From NCBI RefSeq assembly GCF_002865645.1, contig NW_020194684.1:2733030-2797029 (forward strand): a stretch of DNA of 64,000 nt, in the 5' to 3' direction. This DNA comes from Hyaloscypha bicolor E (taxonomy: Eukaryota; Ascomycota; Leotiomycetes; Helotiales; Hyaloscyphaceae). Below, piece after piece: positions 58,506-64,000 of the stretch. The notes below the pieces were generated by a model, which worked only from the letters and a program-made list of their open reading frames with translations, had not been told where the DNA came from and did no database searches. Each line of letters begins with the position of its first letter. Positions within the stretch are counted from its first letter, which is position 1. A program made the translations under genes and the position numbers.

Positions 58506-60234
58506 ATGCCGTTCTACACAGCATCAAAATCGACCTTTGAGGTCGGCGGACAAGAGTTTCCTCGCATCTCATGGTGGAAAGAACCTGGCATGCGTGGTCT
58601 CTATATCTGCTTGATGTTTGCAGTGCTCACCTCGGCGACCAACGGCTACGATGGGTCCATGATGAACGGGCTTCAAGCTCTTGATCAGTGGGTCACCTGT
58701 AAGTATTGCTTTTCCGACCTGGTATCACCCGTAACTTACACCTTTGCCCAGCATTCCACAACCCAAGCGCGGCTACCCGAGGACTTTTGAACGCCATCAT
58801 GTCAGTCGGCAGCATCGTTGCTCTCCCGATCACTCCATACATCGCCGACATTGCCGGAAGACGTGCCGGTATCATCACAGGATGCCTTCTCATGATCGTT
58901 GGCGTTGTCCTTCAGTCAGCTAGTCTCAACATCCAGATGTTTATTGCTGCTCGTTTCCTGATCGGGTTCGGTGTTGCCATCGCACATGGTTCTGCACCAT
59001 TGTTGATTGCAGAGCTTGTCCATCCCCAGCATCGTGCTATCTTTACGACAATCTACAACAGCACATGGTACTTTGGCAGTATCGTTGCAGCATGGCTTAC
59101 ATATGGTAAGGCCACGCACTCACTATGCCAGCATCGTCGCTGAAATATCCAGGTACATTCACAATTAGCAATGCGTGGTCTTGGAGGATTCCTTCGATTG
59201 TTCAAGCCGCCCCTTCAGTTATTCAGCTGATTGCAATTTGGTTAGCCATCGCCCCCATCCTTGAACGAGGTCTTCAAACTGACGCAAGCAGGCTCGTTCC
59301 CGAGTCTCCCCGCTACCTCATCGCCAAGGGCAAGAACGAACAAGCCCTTCAAATCCTCGGCAAATGCCACGCTCGTGGCGACGTGAACGATGAGCTCGTG
59401 CAAATTGAATATCGTGAGATCCGTGAGACCCTCGCCCTGGAGAAGGAATTCGAAGGCAACGGCTGGCTCGAGCTCTTCAAAACCCCGGGCAACCGCCACC
59501 GCCTCATAATCCTCATCTCCCTCGGCTTCTTCTCCCAGTGGTCTGGCAACAGTCTCGTGTCATACTACATGAGTGATGTCCTCAAAGGCGCTGGCGTTGA
59601 GAATGCAAAGCTTCGACTAGAAATCAACGGTATCCTAAACATCGTCAACTTCATCACTGCCCTCACCATGTGTTTCTTCATCGATAAACCCGGTCGTCGC
59701 CCCCTATTTCTCTTCGCAACCGGAGGCATGTGTGCTAGTTTCGTCGTGTGGACAATCTTCGCTGCTGAGTTCAAGAAAACCGCTATCAACGCACTGGGAT
59801 ATCTGGAAGTGACTTTCATCTTCCTCTACTACGTATTCTATAATTGTGCTTGGTCTGGCCTCCTTGTCGGTTACGCTGTCGAGATCCTGCCGTACAAACT
59901 CCGTGCCAAAGGACTCACACTCATGTTCCTCGCCGTCGACCTTGCACTCTTCTTCAACTCGTACGTCAACCCTGTCGCACTCGCGAAGCTGGACTGGAAA
60001 TATTACATTGTGTACGACTGCTGGCTTGCAGTTGAGTCTATCGTGGTTTGCTTTTACTATATTGAGACCAGGAACACGCCCTTGGAGGAGATTGTTAAGT
60101 ACTTTGATGGGGAGCAGGCGCTGCTGGGTGGTGATCTCGCGACGGAGAAGGCAAGGACGTTGATGTTTGAGGAGGGAATTGAGACCGGGAAGACGGATGT
60201 GGATCGTTTCGAGAGCAGAGTGAGTACTCCGTAG
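58506..60234 (+). CDS. MFS sugar transporter (lactose-permease-like subgroup)
   Basis: Exons 58506-58698, 58752-59105, 59153-59240 and 59292-60234 join in frame to a complete 12-helix transporter of about 525 residues. The third intron (59241-59291, 51 bases) is a multiple of three. Removing it restores the family sequence IWLVPESPRYLI, so the uninterrupted frame seen in the genome is misleading. Other motifs are ATNGYDGSMMNGLQALDQW, ADIAGRRAGIITGC, FIAARFLIGFGVAIAHGSAP, LGFFSQWSGNSLVSYYMSDV, FFIDKPGRRPLFLFATGGM and ILPYKLRAKGLTLMF, with ETRNTPLEEIVKYFDG at the end. The NGYDGSMMNGLQ and YY(M/L)xxVL pattern is typical of fungal lactose/hexose permeases. Substrate not deducible. Confidence 0.93.
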
Positions 60235-63200
60235 TCAGGTAAAGTCAATTGGAGTGGCGTTGTAGAGTGGGTGTAGAGACAGCGGTGACGTATCTGATGG
60301 GACAGGACGGTCAGGAAATCTTCATCCTAGACGGCAAATCGGGTGCAGCGGGGGCAGTACCAGGGGATAATGTTTTCCGAATTTCAATCCAATATAAATG
60401 ACTTCGAGAGCAAGGATCAGTGCTTCGATAATCAAGCCCGATGATCTCCGCAGCGAACCAAGCCTGAAAGCAAAGTCCACCATTCGATCTTTCCTCCAAG
60501 TGAGGGCCTACATATTGCCACGTCCACGGGAGGTAAATTATTTCGTAGTGCAGAATGGGAGCTTGTGCCCACGATGTGTTATTGTCCAGTCAGCTTCCAT
60601 TGATTAAAGTGGAGATCGCTGTCAAGCTGCCAGGCGTTTCAGAGCGTGAATCTTCTGGCCCTAAGCATGAGCAAAAGAATTATACCTTTGGAGCTTTTAT
60701 TCTGTGCTATCTTTTTTATCTCACTTCTGCAAATTCTTCGATTTTATTATCCCCTCTGAGAACAGCTCATTACCCCAATGCTCCTGCAACCTGCCACTCC
60801 AGCATCGGGACGATTCATTCTTCACCCACGTTTCCCTGGGTCCGTTTTGTTCTATTCTAGTAAGGCTACGCATAGGTTGAATCTCTGTCGGTCGGTTCAA
60901 GTGGAAGCCTCCTTTTGGACATAGGATATAGATCAACCGTCAAAACCATTCTCGTGTCTATTCCTTGGAACCGCATGGTAGTGAGTTTTCTTACCCCGCA
61001 GTCTTTGGGAGAGGCAGTTGTGTCATTTCATGCAAGGAGAAAAAGCACTTAGATGAGAACGCACTTGCAAAGATACTCTATATGGCTTTTTATTATCATA
61101 TGAAGTTCCTACTATCACAGAAAAGGTTGGTGTCAACATGAAGAACCTTTGTTAGTTGTGAATTGGCCATGTAGTCAGCATAACCCAGTCTACGAAGATC
61201 ACTTCATTTTAGTTCAACTAGGTTCAAGCATGACAGCGCCTATACCAAATATTAGGGGGGCGAGCAGGAGAGGTGGGCTGTGACTTGAAGACCGACATCA
61301 CCCTTTTTCGGTGGTGTGAGGTCAATGAGCTCCATGTGTCTTGATGTCGGTTCTTTTGAGGTTAATAAAAGGCTACTTCTTGAAACGTCCGCTTTGTGAG
61401 ACCTACCAAATTTGATGTTCATGTCGAATGCTGGCCTAACACTGCCCGATCTGCCAACGTGCGGCATCTAATGGTATGTTGAGAATCCCACGGCAAAATT
61501 GCCAGAAACCACTCCCAAATGCACGCATGGTGGCGCAGCGGAGGGCAAGTCACGGTTTATAGGACCCCATGTTCTTTCTCTCCGAGAAGGCCACGAGTTC
61601 CCTAGTCGTAGAAGTGGTCACCGCAGAGAACCCATACTTGAATCGGGGACATATTGCAGCATTATAGAGGCCCCTCACCCCTCTCCCATACTTGAAAACA
61701 TTGGCCCCAGCAATTTGATTGACGTTTTAGTTTCCTCTCTCCAGTGGGATCTCAATTGGACGAAGTGAAGCGAAATTTCTCTATCTAATGGTTGTACAGG
61801 AAAATGTTGCAGCCAAGTTTCAATTTATCCAAGATGCTCGTCGAATCAGGATTCTAACCTGCGCTGCATTTGTTTCGCCTTTGACCTGTTTTTGATCCAT
61901 TTGGCCACGCTTGCATTGTGCGCGCTGCATGTAATTTCCGCGGGGCGCAGAGGCCACATATCTAGCACGTCATGCGGGAACAATTTCGATGTTCTTGTAA
62001 ACTTAGATGGGTTGTCTTGGCAGTGTTTCCGAGGTTCTCTGTCTCCCAACCTGACAACTTTCCCTTCCACCCTCCTATGCTCAATTTAGTTTCAGGATCT
62101 CGTAGGTGGACTAATATTTGCTTTGAAAAGAATCTGTCTATAACATGGAGTAGCCTGCCACTGCGGAGCCGGAAGATAGCTTTCTTTAGAGTTAGCATAT
62201 GTTTTCACAAGGTGGCAACAGAACCGCCGCTTTCCCTTGGATCTATTGAAGATATCAGAGGGCAATAAAAGGCACTAAATCTTTGATCGAATTTCACTGC
62301 ATGCTTCAAACTCTGGGATTGAGATAATCATTGTGACCAGTATGGCAGTTTCAAGTTCACCCTAAGCGCATAGAGGTGTATAGAAGATGTGTTGTATGAT
62401 TCTGGATAAATCATGTGCAGCCTGCATGGTCCAAACGCATAATACCGCTCTTGATCTCCTAAGCGTTCCATGTGAAATCACCATTGTCGTTCTCCACTTT
62501 GCACGCGCATCACACCTTGAGAAGTAAAAATCTTCTGTGTGGCTGGGAAGGTAAGAAACTTGGTCAACTCTCAATATATACGTCTCTTCATCTTCGATTA
62601 GTTTTCTGTCACAGAGCAGTTGACTTCTGTCGACGGATGATATCCCTAGCTTCCCAAGGTATGTTTTCTGAGCATTTTATATGCACCGCAAGTGAAAACG
62701 GAGGTGCCAGGAACTTGGAAAAAAAATACACCAACTCACAAAGTCTTGCAGTATAGAAATGGGGCTCTCCTATTTGACGAATCCAAGAGACAGTAGGGGT
62801 ATGGCAAGCGAGGAACACTTTGATGGAATATACCAGTGCCGAGGAGCTTCTCAGGCGCGAGACTATAATATGCTGATGTGAAGTACAGAGAATTTGAAGT
62901 TTGATCTCAAGTGACTACCAGGCCATCCACTGCCACAGCCTCACCTACTGAAACCTAGCCTGTAAGGCCCCTTGACGCGAAAAGCGCAAATCGATTGCTA
63001 TGATGCAGAAACTAATCAGCTTGAACAATGGCTAACCTAGGGGGAGCCAATTATTTGGTTCACCTTTTTTTTTATAGCAATATTTGTCAGGAAGTCTGGA
63101 GAGCAAAGCCAGCACTAACAAGTGACCTACTATGTTGAATTCACCTTCAAGTGAATCCTTTAAAAGGCAAAGACCTACGTCATAGGTCTGTAATTGAATG

Positions 63201-63412
63201 AACGAACAGTATCCGACCATTTTCTCAGTCAATAAGCGGCACAAAATTTCTTCCCGCGGACACATATCATCATTTCGTCAACTTCAACTGGTTGCCATCA
63301 AAAGCCTCAACTTCCCTTGAAACATCCACTCTTGGAGACTCTCTTTCACCTCCTGACTATCAACACAAACTTTCTACAGATCCGCGAACCACTAGTCCAA
63401 ACATCCTTCAAC
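60235..63412. other. 3.2 kb intergenic, nothing recognised
   Basis: Only short incidental frames on both strands; no transposon ends or repeats were noticed. It includes the promoter of the gene at 63413. Confidence 0.35.
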
Positions 63413-64000
63413 ATGGAGTTTCGAATCTTCACTCTCTTGTCCTTATCCATCATTTTTGTCTTCCACTCGCTCGCGACCGCTCTCCCGGCAGCACACCATG
63501 TCGAAGCCAAGGACCTCAGTGACGAAAATTCAGTCTCGGTCTTCGCTATAGGCGCTTCAACTTTCTCAACGCCACCTACCTTTGAATCACTCTGTCCCAT
63601 TGAGGAGTCTTGCACCATGGCAACGATCAGCGGAGTGAATAGCTGGTCCAACGTCGGTACCACGACTAATCTCTTGACCGTTGTGACTCCCGAAGCCTGG
63701 AACCTTTCAACTTTCTCCGAAATCTCACCTATTTGGAGTTCCGGATCTCCTCTCACCCTTAGTAGCCTTGCTGCCGGTTCAGGATTCACTGCTAGGATCA
63801 CTCCATCGAGCACACCGACTAGCACGATAGCCACACCTGCTACCCCTGCGTTTACAGGCGTAAACTTGACTTCAACCACCAGCACGGTTTTTGTCTACCC
63901 CAGTAAAACGACTGCTGGTGCAGTCGCATACTCAACCAGCATTTCGAGAGCTGTGGCTACGACATTGGTTGCTGGGTTGGGCAGTTTGCTCGGAGTTGCG
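63413..64000 (+). CDS. Secreted Ser/Thr-rich protein, 3' end cut by window
   Basis: The frame is open from ATG 63413 through the end of the window (196 codons). It begins with a signal peptide (MEFRIFTLLSLSIIFVFHSL, ATALPAA). The body is rich in Ser, Thr and Pro (SSTPTSTIATPATPAFTGVN) with only two Cys (LCPIEESC). The last residues in view (VATTLVAGLGSLLGVA) are small and hydrophobic, as in a GPI-anchor attachment signal, so the protein may end just beyond the edge. A cell-wall or surface location is inferred. The overlapping minus-strand frame (63346-63885) is a shadow. Confidence 0.7.
   Translation, partial: MEFRIFTLLSLSIIFVFHSLATALPAAHHVEAKDLSDENSVSVFAIGASTFSTPPTFESLCPIEESCTMATISGVNSWSNVGTTTNLLTVVTPEAWNLSTFSEISPIWSSGSPLTLSSLAAGSGFTARITPSSTPTSTIATPATPAFTGVNLTSTTSTVFVYPSKTTAGAVAYSTSISRAVATTLVAGLGSLLGVA

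Noticed and set aside
63346..63885. 179-residue minus-strand frame
   Set aside because: Shadow of the plus-strand secreted protein at 63413, which has a signal peptide and typical Ser/Thr/Pro composition.

Overview
The window looks like a stretch of a filamentous ascomycete genome (Pezizomycotina, possibly Leotiomycetes; the class is an inference). Genes are split by short introns of about 45-155 bases with GTAAGT-like donors and CAG/TAG acceptors. Plant-cell-wall enzymes, a fungal carbohydrate-binding module (CBM1), HET-domain and fungal transcription-factor remnants are present. Large AT-saturated blocks carry the TpA-rich signature of repeat-induced point mutation (RIP). No CRISPR, operon, rRNA or convincing tRNA gene was seen.

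Layout. 1-5.6 kb: a decayed GH78 rhamnosidase running off the left edge, then a nearly complete GH31 alpha-glucosidase. 5.77-10.96 kb: a RIP-destroyed 5.2-kb transposon with terminal inverted repeats and a TA target duplication. 12.57-13.69 kb: a 1.1-kb almost perfect AT-rich palindrome, also flanked by TA. 14.2-18.3 kb: an NAD(P)H-dependent FMN reductase, a transcription-factor remnant without its zinc cluster, and a secreted rhamnogalacturonase with CBM1 on the minus strand. 19.3-23.4 kb: two abutting MITEs, an unknown pseudogene, a HET pseudogene and a Harbinger-like non-autonomous element. 25.9-27.2 kb: a Ser/Thr-rich single-pass surface protein. 29.7-33.9 kb: a sugar transporter and a cytosolic GH78-like rhamnosidase transcribed divergently. 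34.7-35.3 kb: a small secreted protein. 37.7-47.4 kb: three copies of a small Cys-rich protein gene with identical intron positions, interspersed with a zinc alcohol dehydrogenase and a frameshifted CorA-like gene. 48.4-49.7 kb: two further TA-flanked inverted-repeat elements, one with a 135-bp hairpin inside. 51.6-54.8 kb: a thaumatin-like secreted protein and a decayed relative. 58.5-60.2 kb: a second sugar transporter. 63.4 kb to the end: the start of a secreted Ser/Thr-rich protein cut by the window edge.

Functional theme (inference). The recognisable intact genes centre on plant-polysaccharide use: rhamnogalacturonan hydrolase and alpha-glucosidase outside the cell, two sugar porters in the membrane, and a cytosolic rhamnosidase that shares a promoter region with one porter. 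Between these lie gene-poor stretches of 1-4 kb rich in transposon relics and broken genes, typical of a fast-evolving accessory region. The least familiar item is the three-copy Cys-rich protein family.
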